From Metaclostridioides mangenotii (GTDB lineage Bacteria; Bacillota; Clostridia; Peptostreptococcales; Peptostreptococcaceae): a stretch of DNA of 64,000 nt. Location of the stretch: the NCBI RefSeq assembly GCF_017873185.1, contig NZ_JAGGJX010000001.1, positions 620,001 to 684,000 of the forward strand. The letters are read 5' to 3'. The notes under the pieces were generated by a model. The model worked only from the letters and a program-made list of their open reading frames with translations. It had not been told where the DNA came from and did not search any database. The position numbers were made by a program, and so were the translations under genes. Of this stretch, positions 45,022-54,704 are shown piece by piece (within the stretch, counting starts at the first letter, position 1; each line of letters begins with the position of its first letter).

Positions 45022-45729
45022 ATGAAGAAAAAATTTTTAGTTACACTTGTTTTATCATTTATTTTTACAATTTCATCGTTAACTAACTCAATTGCATTAG
45101 CACCTAATCAAAATGCTTTTAAAGTTAAACCTTTGCCATACGCTTACGACGCATTAGAGCCGTATATTGACAAAGAAACTATGATTTTGCACCACAATAA
45201 GCACTATCAAGCATATGTCGATAATCTAAACAAAGCTTTAGAAAAATATCCAGAGTTATACAAATACTCTCTAGTTGAGCTTCTGCAAAACATCGACACA
45301 CTACCTAAAGATATTCAAAAAACTGTTTTAAATAACGCAGGTGGAGCATATAATCACGGTTTTTTCTTTGACATAATGTCACCTGAAAAAACCGAACCTT
45401 CAGAAGAACTGAGGGCTTCTATAGAAAGAGATTTTGGATCTTTTGAAAATTTTAAAGAACAATTTAAACATGCCTCTTCTAGCGTATTTGGATCTGGCTG
45501 GGCTTGGTTAGTGAAGGATTCTAGTGGAAAGCTATCAATAGTCACTACACCGAATCAAAACAGCCCTGTGTCAGATAATTTAACCCCTGTGATTGGGTTA
45601 GATGTTTGGGAACATGCTTACTATTTGAAATACAAGAATGTTAGAGCTGATTATATTGATAATTGGTTTAATGTAGTTAATTGGAAACAAGCTCTTGTGA
45701 ATTTTAATGGTGGAAATAGCAGAAAATAA
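45022..45729 (+). CDS. sodA: superoxide dismutase (Fe/Mn) with signal peptide
   Basis: A 235-residue Fe/Mn superoxide dismutase. An N-terminal signal peptide is visible (MKKK, hydrophobic 6-20, likely cleavage after SIALA near residue 27), so the enzyme is exported or surface-bound. Metal ligands are in the expected motifs: LHHNKH (His57), NHGFFF, and DVWEHAYY (Asp and His). In C. difficile the SodA homologue also has a signal and is found in the spore coat; whether that holds here is not shown. The ribosome binding site is GAGGTG. It is divergent from the TerD operon. Confidence 0.95.
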   Translation: MKKKFLVTLVLSFIFTISSLTNSIALAPNQNAFKVKPLPYAYDALEPYIDKETMILHHNKHYQAYVDNLNKALEKYPELYKYSLVELLQNIDTLPKDIQKTVLNNAGGAYNHGFFFDIMSPEKTEPSEELRASIERDFGSFENFKEQFKHASSSVFGSGWAWLVKDSSGKLSIVTTPNQNSPVSDNLTPVIGLDVWEHAYYLKYKNVRADYIDNWFNVVNWKQALVNFNGGNSRK

Positions 45730-45753
45730 TGGATCGATTAATATAAAGTGAAA

Positions 45754-45827
45754 ACAAATAAGACATATTGCACAGTTACAGACTTTTCCCAATCTGTGGT
45801 GCAGTATGTCTCATTTGATTTTTTTAA
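45754..45827. terminator. terminator between sodA and the flavodiiron gene
   Basis: AGACATATTGCAC pairs with GTGCAGTATGTCT, extended by ACAGA/TCTGT, and a run of seven T follows on the plus strand. It separates two convergent genes. Confidence 0.82.
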
Positions 45828-45858
45828 TTTATCTTAATCAATACATTTATTTTCCCAT

Positions 45859-48393
45859 TTATATAATATGTTCTTTGGCAACTTCATTCGTATTAGCGCC
45901 CTGCCCCATAAGTCTCATTACCTTAACAGTTGAGCTCATATCATTTATTAATATAGCTCCAACTAACTTATCATCTTTCATAAATAACTTTTTGTAAATC
46001 TTGTTCTTAGGATCTTTCAAGCTTAATTCTCCATCATAATTTTGTATATTTCCTAGAGTAAAAACTTTTGCCTCCATAGCATCTAGTGATACTGGGTAGC
46101 TTTCATTTTCAAACTCAATTTCGTCACCGCACGCATTAGCTCCTGCAATTCTACCCATTTCTATTGCTGTTGGCCAGATTGCTAGTACTGCGTTTTCTAT
46201 TTGCGCTACGTCTCCACATGCGAATATGTTGTCTACTGAAGTCTTCATGTTTCTGTTTACTACTATTCCTCTTTCTACATCTAATGATGTGTCTTTCGCT
46301 ATTCCTATGTTTGATCTTACTCCTATTGAGAACACTACCATATCACAGTCAATTTTGTTTCCATCTTTAAATACGACATTTGTAGTTCCGTTAGCTTTTT
46401 CTATTGATTCGACTGCAACGCCAGTCATAACTGTTACTTTAGCATCTTCTTCTATGCAACTTCTAAGTATTGCACTTCCTTCAGTGTCAAGTTGTCTGCA
46501 CAGAATATTGTCCATAGCTTCAGCTACTACTACTTCTAATCCTTTTAGTTTGAACTCCCAAGCTGCTTCTAGTCCAAGAAGTCCTCCACCTATTACTACA
46601 ACTTTTTTAGCTTTATCTGTTGCAACTTTTATAGTTTCTAGGTGTTTTTTATTTCTAAGTGTATATACATTGTCAAAGTCATGACCAGCTATTGGAGGTA
46701 TAAAGTTGCTACTTCCTGTGGCTATTATAAGTTTATCGTATTTTAATGTTTCATTTCCTATTGATAAAGTAGAATCTTTATCGTTTACCTTGTCTACTCT
46801 TGTTTCTAATCTAACTTTTATATTGTTCTCTTCATACCATTTTTTATCTGCTATGAAGAAATCTTTTCCTAGTACTTCGTTTAAACCATCAGAAAGTGCT
46901 GGTCTGTAGTATGTTAATTCGCTCTCATCACTTATCATAGTTATATCACAAGTGTTGTTTCTCTTTCTTATTGCATCTGCTGCATAGAATCCAGCTCCAC
47001 CATTTCCAACAACTACATAGTGTTCATTAGTATCTTTATGGTAAAGGATTTCCTCTTCGTAAACTTCTATAAATTGATCTTCTTTAGCTCCACACGCTGG
47101 GCAAACTTGCGGTGGCTCATCACCGTCAAATATTTCATTACATATAACACATTTAAATCTCTTCTTACCTTTTTTCTTAGAGAATGTATGCTTTAATTTT
47201 TCTACAAATTTGTCAGCGTATTGATTTATATACCCAATCTCTTCGTGTGATGGCTTGAAGTTAACAGCTAGTGGCTCTATAGTAACCATTCGCAACTGTT
47301 TTAATCTCTCCATAAGGTTTTCAGTACCTTCACCACTCCAACCATATGATCCAAATACAGATGCAACTTTTCCACCGTGAATTACTGGGTTAAGAGACAT
47401 TAATATGTTCCATATAGGTGGTAACGCATCTCCTAATATTGTAGGTGTACCAAGTATAATTCCTTGAGAATTTATGACTTTAGGCATAACTTCCTCTAAC
47501 TTGCTATCTACTAAATCAAAAGTATTTACTTTATAATCTGTATTTTTTTCTATATAATCTTTTACAGTATCTGCTACAGTTTTCGTATATCCATAAGCTG
47601 AAACATAGCATATTGTAACTTCTTTTTCTAAAACTAATTGCTCTTCAGAACTCCACTTGTAGTATAAATCTACTATTCTTCTTGGGTTTTCAGTAAGAAC
47701 TGGTCCGTGACCTGGACAGATCACATCGATATCCAAATCTCTTATTTTATCGACTGCAGTTACAACAAATGGTTTAAATGGACCCATTATATTGTCGTAG
47801 TAGTATCTTAAAGCGTCAAGGTAGTTCTTTTCTTCTTCTTCATTTAAAGTGTTTACTATTTTTTCATTGCTGTAGTGGCTACCAAATGAATCACAAGTAA
47901 CTAATGTCTTGTCTTCTTTGATATATGTGTAAATAGTATCTGGCCAGTGTAACATCGGTACTGAATAGAACTCTAGAGTTTTATCTCCCAATGAAAGAGT
48001 ATCTCCATCTTCAACAGTTGTGTATTCAAAATCTCTGTTAACGATTTCCTTAAGGAAAGTAACAGCTCTTTCAGATGCAACTATCTTAGCATTTGGCGCT
48101 AAGTCTAGCATTTTTTCAACACTACCCGCATGGTCAGGTTCTGTGTGACTTATTACTATGTAGTCAACTGTGTTCAAGTCAATTTCTAAATCTTTTAGTC
48201 TTTCAATGTATTGGTCAAATGTCTTGTCTTTAACAGTTTCAAATAATACTGTCTTTTCACTGCCTTTTAGAACATAAGAATTATATGTAGTTCCGTATGG
48301 AGTATACATTATAATATCAAACACTCTAAGACCTGGATCTAGTGCTCCAACCCAATGTAAGTTCTTTTTAATTTCTAACGATTTTAGTGACAT
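45859..48393 (-). CDS. fdpF: flavodiiron protein with rubredoxin and NADH:rubredoxin reductase domains
   Basis: An 844-residue multidomain oxygen reductase. Residues 1-250 are the metallo-beta-lactamase-like diiron domain, with ligands H83, E85, D87, H88 (HTEPDH), H149, D168 and H229. Residues about 258-400 are the flavodoxin domain. A rubredoxin domain follows (C415, C418, C431, C434). Residues 455-844 are a pyridine nucleotide-disulfide-type reductase (GNGGAG at 463-468; a second site VVIGGGLLGLEAA; CGDVAQ). It can pass NADH electrons through FAD, rubredoxin and FMN to the diiron site and reduce O2 to water in one chain. The same architecture is known in C. difficile. Confidence 0.96.
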   Translation of the reverse strand: MSLKSLEIKKNLHWVGALDPGLRVFDIIMYTPYGTTYNSYVLKGSEKTVLFETVKDKTFDQYIERLKDLEIDLNTVDYIVISHTEPDHAGSVEKMLDLAPNAKIVASERAVTFLKEIVNRDFEYTTVEDGDTLSLGDKTLEFYSVPMLHWPDTIYTYIKEDKTLVTCDSFGSHYSNEKIVNTLNEEEEKNYLDALRYYYDNIMGPFKPFVVTAVDKIRDLDIDVICPGHGPVLTENPRRIVDLYYKWSSEEQLVLEKEVTICYVSAYGYTKTVADTVKDYIEKNTDYKVNTFDLVDSKLEEVMPKVINSQGIILGTPTILGDALPPIWNILMSLNPVIHGGKVASVFGSYGWSGEGTENLMERLKQLRMVTIEPLAVNFKPSHEEIGYINQYADKFVEKLKHTFSKKKGKKRFKCVICNEIFDGDEPPQVCPACGAKEDQFIEVYEEEILYHKDTNEHYVVVGNGGAGFYAADAIRKRNNTCDITMISDESELTYYRPALSDGLNEVLGKDFFIADKKWYEENNIKVRLETRVDKVNDKDSTLSIGNETLKYDKLIIATGSSNFIPPIAGHDFDNVYTLRNKKHLETIKVATDKAKKVVVIGGGLLGLEAAWEFKLKGLEVVVAEAMDNILCRQLDTEGSAILRSCIEEDAKVTVMTGVAVESIEKANGTTNVVFKDGNKIDCDMVVFSIGVRSNIGIAKDTSLDVERGIVVNRNMKTSVDNIFACGDVAQIENAVLAIWPTAIEMGRIAGANACGDEIEFENESYPVSLDAMEAKVFTLGNIQNYDGELSLKDPKNKIYKKLFMKDDKLVGAILINDMSSTVKVMRLMGQGANTNEVAKEHII

Positions 48394-48422
48394 AATTATC
48401 CCCTCCCAGTTATATTGTTATA

Positions 48423-48452
48423 TTTATACCATGTAAGTTAATTCTTAAACAA
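48423..48452 (-). promoter_or_regulatory. candidate promoter of the flavodiiron gene
   Basis: On the minus strand TTGTTT (48447-48452) and TATAAA (48423-48428) are 18 bases apart, with TGG just before the -10. It lies about 35 bases before the start codon. Confidence 0.5.
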
Positions 48453-48566
48453 GAAATTTAAAATAAGTTCAAAAATATTCGAAAAATTTGTTTTTTGCGA
48501 AATAATAAACTCAAATAGATCTAAATTAAATGCTCAATTATAAATAGTGAAATAAAGTAAAAAAAT

Positions 48567-48612
48567 AAGGCTATATCAAAAGCACAGTAAATTACTTATG
48601 AATATAGCCTTT
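48567..48612 (-). terminator. terminator of the PepSY lipoprotein gene
   Basis: AAGGCTATAT and ATATAGCCTT form the stem; on the minus strand a T-rich run follows. It lies just after the stop at 48629. Confidence 0.82.
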
Positions 48613-48628
48613 AAATTTTTATATATTA

Positions 48629-49255
48629 TTAATCTTTTTTTACTTCTAATACTTCGGAACTTTTAGCGTCAACTTTTACCTTATGCTCTGTTTTGTTTTC
48701 TATTATTTTTACTTCATAGTAAGTTATACCATTTTTATTTTTTAAAGACCACTCTTTTACTACCCCACTTTGTTTTTTAGTAGCGATATCCATAGCCTTA
48801 CTTGGTATTATTGCTTCGTCAAAATTGATTTTTTGCTCTCTTGCAACTCCGTTTTTCTCATGTTCATCAAGCATCTCAGTTTCATCTTTTATGATTTTAG
48901 AGGTTTGTGCGTCTATACTGAACTCATACTTGTTTTCATCATCAACGGCTTCTACATCATAAAGATAGTAATTGTGATTTTTATCAAGCTCTAGTTCTAC
49001 AATGTCAGTATTTTTGTGTTTTTCTCTGAACTTTTCTATAGCCTCCGTATAAGATAATTTTAATTTTTTATCTTTTAAATTATCTTCTTTTGATACTTTA
49101 TCTGCTTCTTGATTATTTTCATATACTTCATCTTTAACATTACTCGTTATACTTTGTTTATCAGATTTTGCCCTTTCTTTATTTGTATTCATACCACAAG
49201 CTGATAAAGAAGATACAAATACCAGCATTATTAATAATGTACTAATTTTTTTCAT
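48629..49255 (-). CDS. lipoprotein with two PepSY domains
   Basis: A 208-residue predicted lipoprotein: signal peptide and lipobox LSAC at about residues 17-20, an acidic/basic linker, then two PepSY-type domains (about 68-133 and 145-207), each with the typical alternating pattern and a VxxDAxxxxI/V-like strand (SIDAQTSKII and KVDAKSSEVL). PepSY proteins often restrain secreted peptidases. It stands as a single unit next to an exporter whose permease carries a CPBP protease domain, but no functional link is shown. The ribosome binding site is AGGAGG. Confidence 0.85.
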   Translation of the reverse strand: MKKISTLLIMLVFVSSLSACGMNTNKERAKSDKQSITSNVKDEVYENNQEADKVSKEDNLKDKKLKLSYTEAIEKFREKHKNTDIVELELDKNHNYYLYDVEAVDDENKYEFSIDAQTSKIIKDETEMLDEHEKNGVAREQKINFDEAIIPSKAMDIATKKQSGVVKEWSLKNKNGITYYEVKIIENKTEHKVKVDAKSSEVLEVKKD

Positions 49256-49319
49256 AATAATAACCTCCTTATTTTAATTCTATTATTTACTAATAAGCAG
49301 AATATTATTACACTATTTT

Positions 49320-51395
49320 TCACTCACTGATTATTACTTTTTTCTTTGACTTAATAAACTTAATACTCTGAAATATTACAAAGTACACTGCAAATATCGC
49401 TAAGTACCTGTATAAATCAAAATCTAACAAATCATTTTGCATAGTTATAAATCCTAAATGTGGATTGGCTTTTAGAAAATGTATTCCTATTACAGATATA
49501 GAGTTATTGATAAAATGTAAAAGCATTGGCACAAATATAGAACCAGATTTATGCAGTGTATAAGCAAAAATTATCCCCAGTATTGTAGTAGGTATTATTC
49601 TTATAAAGTTCATATGCATTATACCAAACAGCAATGAACTTACTAATATAGCAAAAATAATTGCTTTCTTGCTATCTTTTTTATTAGTTTGAATATTTTT
49701 TAGAGAAGAGAATATAAATCCTCTAAATAACAGCTCTTCACAAATCGCTGGAGTTCCTGCAATAATCAATATATTTAAAGGCAGATTTCCCTTTATATAA
49801 AGTGCATCATTTAAAGCTTCAACAACCTTCATATTTTCTGGGAGCAATTTAAGAAGCGTATTTGTAATCATTATTATCATAATATAGCCTATTATATAGA
49901 GAATTAAAGAACCGACTACATGTAATATTTTAGGCGCTCTCAAGCTTAAAACTTCTATAGGATTTGACTTTATATAAAAAATAAATGAAAATACAATGAT
50001 TATAAATATAGCCTGTGTCATTACAATACCATACATGCCGTATTTCATTTGTACATAACTTCCTACAAATATAAGTAAAACAAGAGCAAGTATATACGCG
50101 GCAAATCCATCACTAGGTTTAGGTAAGGTACCTTTTTTGATATTTGATCTCTTCTCTAAGAAAGAAAATCCACTTCCATTACCAAATAGAATTTCCTCTG
50201 AATTAAATAGTTTTGATAGTACTAATAAAGCTATTATAACAAAGATTATATTTGATAGAAGTACTACACCTATAAGAGCAAAACTGCTGTTAAATGAAAG
50301 TACACTCTTTATAAGCAATGATATATTTACAACTGGTATCATCGCATTAATTCCATTTAACTCCATATTTGGCACCATAGATACATATGAAGGCATCATC
50401 ACCAAAAGCATTAATGGAGTAATATAATTTTGTGCTTCTTTGAAGCTTTTAGCTAGAGAACACACACACATACTAGCTGCAGATATTACCATTGCAAATA
50501 TACATATACAAACTAATGTAATTATTATAGGTAATGTTAAACTGCTAAAATTAGAAAAAGCAAATCCCATTTCTCCTAAATCACCGGAGCTGTTAATTAT
50601 TAAAGCTATCGACATGACCATCGATAGTATATTGAATACAGCCGAAAGTATAGCTATTAATGACACCGACAGATATTTACCTATAACTAGCTCTAAATTA
50701 GATATAGGCAAAGTAAATAATGTCTCAAGAGTACCTCTCTCTTTTTCTCCTGCCATTACATCAATTGCTGGATATATTGCCCCCATAAGTATCCCTATAA
50801 CCAGTATAAATGGAAGAATTCTACCTAAAAGATTACCAGCTACTTCTTCGCTCTTCGCTACATCTACTTCTTTATAAGTTATCGGATTAAGTACTTTATC
50901 TGGGCTCATACCACTTTCTTTTATATTTTTATCTACTAACTCACCTTTATACTCATTAAAAGCATCTTCAATCCTATTAGATACAACTGAAGCTTTATTT
51001 GCAGATGAATCTATGTATACATTGTAGTCCATTTTGTCTTCACTTTTTTGGATATCTACATACGCATCTATCTTTCCATCAGATATTGCCTTTTTATAAT
51101 CTTTTACTTTAATTACATTAACTTTTGATGGCTTTTCATCCTTGATATTTCTCTGTTCAGACTTTGGATCTTTTATAGTATTTACCAATTCTTTGTCTGG
51201 CTCTGAACTAAAGGCAATATTTATCTCTTGTTTATTTATATCGTTCATAGACATCATCATTATTTGTGATGTCCCCACCATCATAAGAGGATATAAAATT
51301 ATAGGAAGTACTATCATCATAAATAACGTCTTTTTATCTCTTAATATATCTATCATTTCTTTTTTAAAAACTTGTTTTACTATATTAAATCTCAT
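49320..51395 (-). CDS. ABC-2 permease fused to a CPBP (CAAX-like) protease domain
   Basis: A 691-residue fusion. Residues 1 to about 400 are a NatB-like ABC-2 permease: an N-terminal helix (MIVLPIILYPLMM), a large extracytoplasmic loop (about 45-180), then a helix bundle with AGEKERGTLETLFTLP. Residues about 430-690 are a CPBP intramembrane metalloprotease, with EELLFRGF as the Glu-Glu-x3-Arg motif and FGIMHMNF as the His motif. Start 51395 follows AGAGGTG; the ORF overlaps the ATPase gene by 11 bases. The pair probably exports Na+, a peptide or an antibiotic; the substrate is not known. Confidence 0.88.
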   Translation of the reverse strand: MRFNIVKQVFKKEMIDILRDKKTLFMMIVLPIILYPLMMVGTSQIMMMSMNDINKQEINIAFSSEPDKELVNTIKDPKSEQRNIKDEKPSKVNVIKVKDYKKAISDGKIDAYVDIQKSEDKMDYNVYIDSSANKASVVSNRIEDAFNEYKGELVDKNIKESGMSPDKVLNPITYKEVDVAKSEEVAGNLLGRILPFILVIGILMGAIYPAIDVMAGEKERGTLETLFTLPISNLELVIGKYLSVSLIAILSAVFNILSMVMSIALIINSSGDLGEMGFAFSNFSSLTLPIIITLVCICIFAMVISAASMCVCSLAKSFKEAQNYITPLMLLVMMPSYVSMVPNMELNGINAMIPVVNISLLIKSVLSFNSSFALIGVVLLSNIIFVIIALLVLSKLFNSEEILFGNGSGFSFLEKRSNIKKGTLPKPSDGFAAYILALVLLIFVGSYVQMKYGMYGIVMTQAIFIIIVFSFIFYIKSNPIEVLSLRAPKILHVVGSLILYIIGYIMIIMITNTLLKLLPENMKVVEALNDALYIKGNLPLNILIIAGTPAICEELLFRGFIFSSLKNIQTNKKDSKKAIIFAILVSSLLFGIMHMNFIRIIPTTILGIIFAYTLHKSGSIFVPMLLHFINNSISVIGIHFLKANPHLGFITMQNDLLDFDLYRYLAIFAVYFVIFQSIKFIKSKKKVIISE

Positions 51396-52176
51396 CGTAT
51401 TCACCTCTTTCCTTGACAAGCTCTATAAATACATCTCTTAAATTACTCTTATCTGTCTTTTGCTTTAACTCTTCAGATGTACCTTGAGCAATTACTCTTC
51501 CTTGGTGAATCATTATGATTTTATCACAGAGTGTCTCTGCCTCTTCCATATAATGTGTCGAGTATAAAACTGTTTTTCCATTTGCTTTTTCATACTTCAT
51601 AAATTCTATAATCGACGAACTACTCAGTACATCTAAACCAAGAGTAGGTTCATCAAATATATACACTTCAGGCGAGTGAATAAGACAACGAGCTATTGAT
51701 GTTCGCTGTGTTTGGCCAGTGGACAAATTTTCTATTCTATTATCAATAAATCCTTCCAAATCCATAACTCTTATTATAGATTCTATTTTTCTTTCTATAT
51801 CACTTTTATCCATCTCATATAGGTTCCCGAATATATTCATAAGCTCTCTTGGAGAAAGTCTACCATATAGTTTTGTATTTCCTGATAGATATCCTATTTC
51901 TTTTTTAGCCAAATTTTTATCAACTAAATAATCATGTCCACCTACTATTATCTCTCCAGAAGTAGGTGTAAGTATTCCTCCAAGCATTCTTAATAGTGTC
52001 GTCTTGCCTGCACCATTTGGGCCCAGTATCCCTACTATTTCACCCCTATTGGCTTTAAAGCTTACATTATTTACAGCTAAAAAGTCTTCTTTTTTAGTTT
52101 TAAATCTCTTCTTTTTATTCTTCTTATCTTTTACTTCTTTTGTAAAAATCTTACTAAGAGAATTTACCTCAATCAT
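51385..52176 (-). CDS. ABC transporter ATP-binding protein, NatA-like
   Basis: A 263-residue ABC ATPase. Walker A is GPNGAGKTT, the signature is LSTGQTQRTS, Walker B is VYIFDEPTLGLD, and the switch His is in YSTHYMEEAE. A basic insertion (residues about 18-32, KKNKKKRFKTKK) precedes the core. It powers the permease encoded next. The ATG at 52176 is chosen; a TTG 24 bases upstream would include the GAGGG ribosome binding site inside the gene. Confidence 0.93.
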   Translation of the reverse strand: MIEVNSLSKIFTKEVKDKKNKKKRFKTKKEDFLAVNNVSFKANRGEIVGILGPNGAGKTTLLRMLGGILTPTSGEIIVGGHDYLVDKNLAKKEIGYLSGNTKLYGRLSPRELMNIFGNLYEMDKSDIERKIESIIRVMDLEGFIDNRIENLSTGQTQRTSIARCLIHSPEVYIFDEPTLGLDVLSSSSIIEFMKYEKANGKTVLYSTHYMEEAETLCDKIIMIHQGRVIAQGTSEELKQKTDKSNLRDVFIELVKERGEYDEI

Positions 52177-52277
52177 TTTTATCACTTCCCTCTTTCTCAA
52201 TATTGACTACTATATTAATTTTCCCCATTAACTATAATATCAATTATTTCAATATTTTTCCAATTAATAAAGTAATT

Positions 52278-52303
52278 AAAAAAAGTGACATAAGTCACTT
52301 TTT
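52278..52303 (-). terminator. terminator of the thiamine salvage operon
   Basis: AAAAAGTGAC (52280-52289) pairs with GTCACTTTTT around ATAA. It lies just after the thiE stop and works on both strands. Confidence 0.85.
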
Positions 52304-52307
52304 CAAT

Positions 52308-52943
52308 TTAATTAATTTTTGCTATCCATTTTTTTGTTTGATTGTAAATATCATCTGCCTTAAGTATTGAAGATATTACTGAATACCCATCGGCATTTAA
52401 CGGTATTAGATGATCTACATTTTCTAAACTTATTCCCCCTATTAAAACAAATGGAATATCTACATTTGCCCTTATCTCTTTGACAGTCTCAAATGAAGAA
52501 TATTCTGCATCGCCCTTTGTATTAGTCGTAAACATAGCTCCTATGCCTATATAGTCTGCTCCATCAGCTAAAGCTTTCTCAGCTTCATTTACAGTTTTAG
52601 CTGATACTCCTAAAATTTTATCATCACCAATTAACTTTCTTACATTTATTGCATCTATATCGCTTTGTCCAACATGAACTCCATCTGCATCACATAGAAG
52701 TGCGATATCTACTCTGTCATTTATGATCAGCTTTACACCATATTTTCTAGTGAGCTCTCTAAGTTTTAACGCTCTACCTAGAAACTCTCTACCTGATACA
52801 TTTTTTTCCCTGTGTTGTAATATAGTGACTCCACCTTTAAGTGCTTCTTCAATACAACTGTAGAAATCTCTTTCTTTTACCATCTCGTAATTTGTTATCA
52901 GATAAAGCTTAAGCTCTTTTTTTAATTTCTCTCTATCTACCAC
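52308..52943 (-). CDS. thiE: thiamine-phosphate synthase
   Basis: A 211-residue TIM-barrel enzyme that joins hydroxymethylpyrimidine diphosphate and hydroxyethylthiazole phosphate to make thiamine phosphate. Motifs seen: LQHREKN, INDRVDIAL, DGVHVGQSD, YIGIGAMF and VLIGGIS. The start is GTG at 52943 behind GGAGG. It is the last gene of a thiD-thiM-thiE salvage operon under a TPP riboswitch. Confidence 0.95.
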   Translation of the reverse strand: MVDREKLKKELKLYLITNYEMVKERDFYSCIEEALKGGVTILQHREKNVSGREFLGRALKLRELTRKYGVKLIINDRVDIALLCDADGVHVGQSDIDAINVRKLIGDDKILGVSAKTVNEAEKALADGADYIGIGAMFTTNTKGDAEYSSFETVKEIRANVDIPFVLIGGISLENVDHLIPLNADGYSVISSILKADDIYNQTKKWIAKIN

Positions 52944-52972
52944 TAAATTCCGCCTCCATAAAAACTTTCGAT

Positions 52973-53758
52973 TTATATTTTTTCAATTTTTGCAAATGCC
53001 TCTAATTTTTCTACGCTTAAACTACTCAAATTATCCATTAAATTAACCCTAAAAGTACCTATACCGGGATCGTTAATTCCAGCTAACTCTCCGCTGAGTG
53101 ACATTGACAATATCCCCATAGTAGCAGCATTTAGTGTATTTTCAGTCGCACCTAAAAATGATCCCACTAAACTTGTACACATACACCCTGTACCTGTAAC
53201 TCTTTGTAAATTTTCATCTCCATTAAAAATTTTATATGTAATTTTGCCATCACTTATTGCATCTATTTTACCTGTTGCCGCTGCAATACACTTGTATCTC
53301 TTAGCTAAAAGCATTGCTACTTCTGTAGGATCATCTTCATCAAAACAATCTACACCTCTACCATTGAACTCATATCCAGCTAAAAACTTCATTTCTGATA
53401 TATTTCCTTTTATTACAGTGAAATCAACTTCCTTTAATAGAACTTCGATTAGCTCTCTTCTTTTTTGTGATGCAAATGCTGCAACTGGATCTAAAACTAC
53501 TGGAATATTAAACTTATTGGCAGCCTTACCAGCTTTAATAAATAACTCCCCAGACTCCATATCCCCTATGTTAATTACTAATGAATTCGCTGAGCTCACC
53601 AAATCATCTACTTCATCGATCGATGCACTCATAATAGGGCTAGCTCCTATAGCTAAGGTCACATTTGCACATTCATTAATAGTTACCTTATTTGTGTACT
53701 GAACTACAAGAGGCTTAGCTTGTCTAACCCTATCCGTTAAAATAAATAAATCTTTCAT
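52973..53758 (-). CDS. thiM: hydroxyethylthiazole kinase
   Basis: A 261-residue ribokinase-type kinase that phosphorylates the thiazole alcohol. The N-terminal part has the family's TNKVTINECAN and LAIGASPIMS segments, and the C-terminal catalytic motif is GTGCMC. It supplies thiazole phosphate to ThiE. The ribosome binding site is AAAGGAGG. No thiG or thiS genes are present in the window, so this operon alone supports salvage, not full synthesis. Confidence 0.95.
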   Translation of the reverse strand: MKDLFILTDRVRQAKPLVVQYTNKVTINECANVTLAIGASPIMSASIDEVDDLVSSANSLVINIGDMESGELFIKAGKAANKFNIPVVLDPVAAFASQKRRELIEVLLKEVDFTVIKGNISEMKFLAGYEFNGRGVDCFDEDDPTEVAMLLAKRYKCIAAATGKIDAISDGKITYKIFNGDENLQRVTGTGCMCTSLVGSFLGATENTLNAATMGILSMSLSGELAGINDPGIGTFRVNLMDNLSSLSVEKLEAFAKIEKI

Positions 53759-53808
53759 ATAAATTCCTCCTTTTCTATTTAAATTTTGCTCTATAATTTA
53801 TTTAAAAT

Positions 53809-54603
53809 CTATTCAAACTTATAGAAATGATGTACAGGCCCTACACCTTTACCAATATCGAAACTGTGCTCAATAGCTTCAGAAATGTATATTTTGCTCA
53901 GTCTTATGGCTTCTTTGATATCGTATCCTAAAGCTAAGTATGAAGCTATTGATGATGACAGAGTACACCCTGTTCCATGAGTATTTTTTCTGTCGTACCT
54001 CTTCCCTTCATAAACTTCCAGCAAGTCTTTACCCATAAGCACATCCGTAGCATCACCTTCTAAATGTCCACCTTTTATAAGAACATTTTTTGCTCCCATT
54101 TCAAGTATTTTTTCACCAGCTTTTTTCATATCTTCAATGTTTTCTATTTTTATTCCAGTTATCTCTTCAGCTTCAGGTACATTTGGAGTCAGTATATAAG
54201 AAAGAGGTATTAGATTCTTTATTAAATTTTCCATTGCATCTTGCTTTAAAAGAGGGCAGTTGCTTTTAGAAATCATAACTGGGTCCAACACGACATACTC
54301 TGGTTTATATTTCTTTAACCCTTCAGCAACTTGTAAAATTATATCAGAGCTGTACACCATTCCAATCTTCACTGCCTTTGGAAATATATCTGTAAAAACA
54401 GCATCCATTTGCTTTTCTATTATATCTGTACTAAGTGCCTCAATACCGTATACTCCTTCTGTATTTTGCGCCGTTATAGCTACTATTACACTCATTCCGT
54501 AAGTTCCTAATGCACTAAATGCTTTTAAATCCGCTTGTATTCCAGCTCCTCCTGATGAATCTGAAGTAGCTATTGTAAGTGTTGGTACTCTGTACTTTTG
54601 CAT
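53809..54603 (-). CDS. thiD: hydroxymethylpyrimidine (phosphate) kinase
   Basis: A 264-residue ribokinase-fold enzyme that phosphorylates hydroxymethylpyrimidine twice. Motifs are SDSSGGAGIQADLKAFSALG at the N-terminus, VLDPVMISK in the middle and GTGCTLSSSIA at the C-terminus. It is the first gene behind the TPP riboswitch. The ribosome binding site is AGGAGG. Confidence 0.96.
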   Translation of the reverse strand: MQKYRVPTLTIATSDSSGGAGIQADLKAFSALGTYGMSVIVAITAQNTEGVYGIEALSTDIIEKQMDAVFTDIFPKAVKIGMVYSSDIILQVAEGLKKYKPEYVVLDPVMISKSNCPLLKQDAMENLIKNLIPLSYILTPNVPEAEEITGIKIENIEDMKKAGEKILEMGAKNVLIKGGHLEGDATDVLMGKDLLEVYEGKRYDRKNTHGTGCTLSSSIASYLALGYDIKEAIRLSKIYISEAIEHSFDIGKGVGPVHHFYKFE

Positions 54604-54638
54604 AACTATTCCTCCTAAATTTTATTAATATTGTGCAC

Positions 54639-54674
54639 TAAAAAAAGCTATGCCCGATATGGCATAGCTTTTAA
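54639..54674 (-). terminator. riboswitch-controlled terminator before thiD
   Basis: On the minus strand AAGCTATGCC pairs with GGCATAGCTT around ATATCG, followed by a run of T. It lies between the TPP aptamer and thiD and should form when TPP is bound. Confidence 0.88.
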
Positions 54675-54704
54675 ATTATAAATATTTATATATCAAAATC
54701 TAAG

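Noticed and set aside
46226-46684. 152-codon plus-strand ORF opposite the flavodiiron gene
   Set aside because: It is antisense to the conserved reductase domain and rich in Ser/Thr as expected of a shadow frame.
53244-53702. 152-codon plus-strand ORF opposite thiM
   Set aside because: Antisense shadow of a conserved enzyme, with no ribosome binding site.
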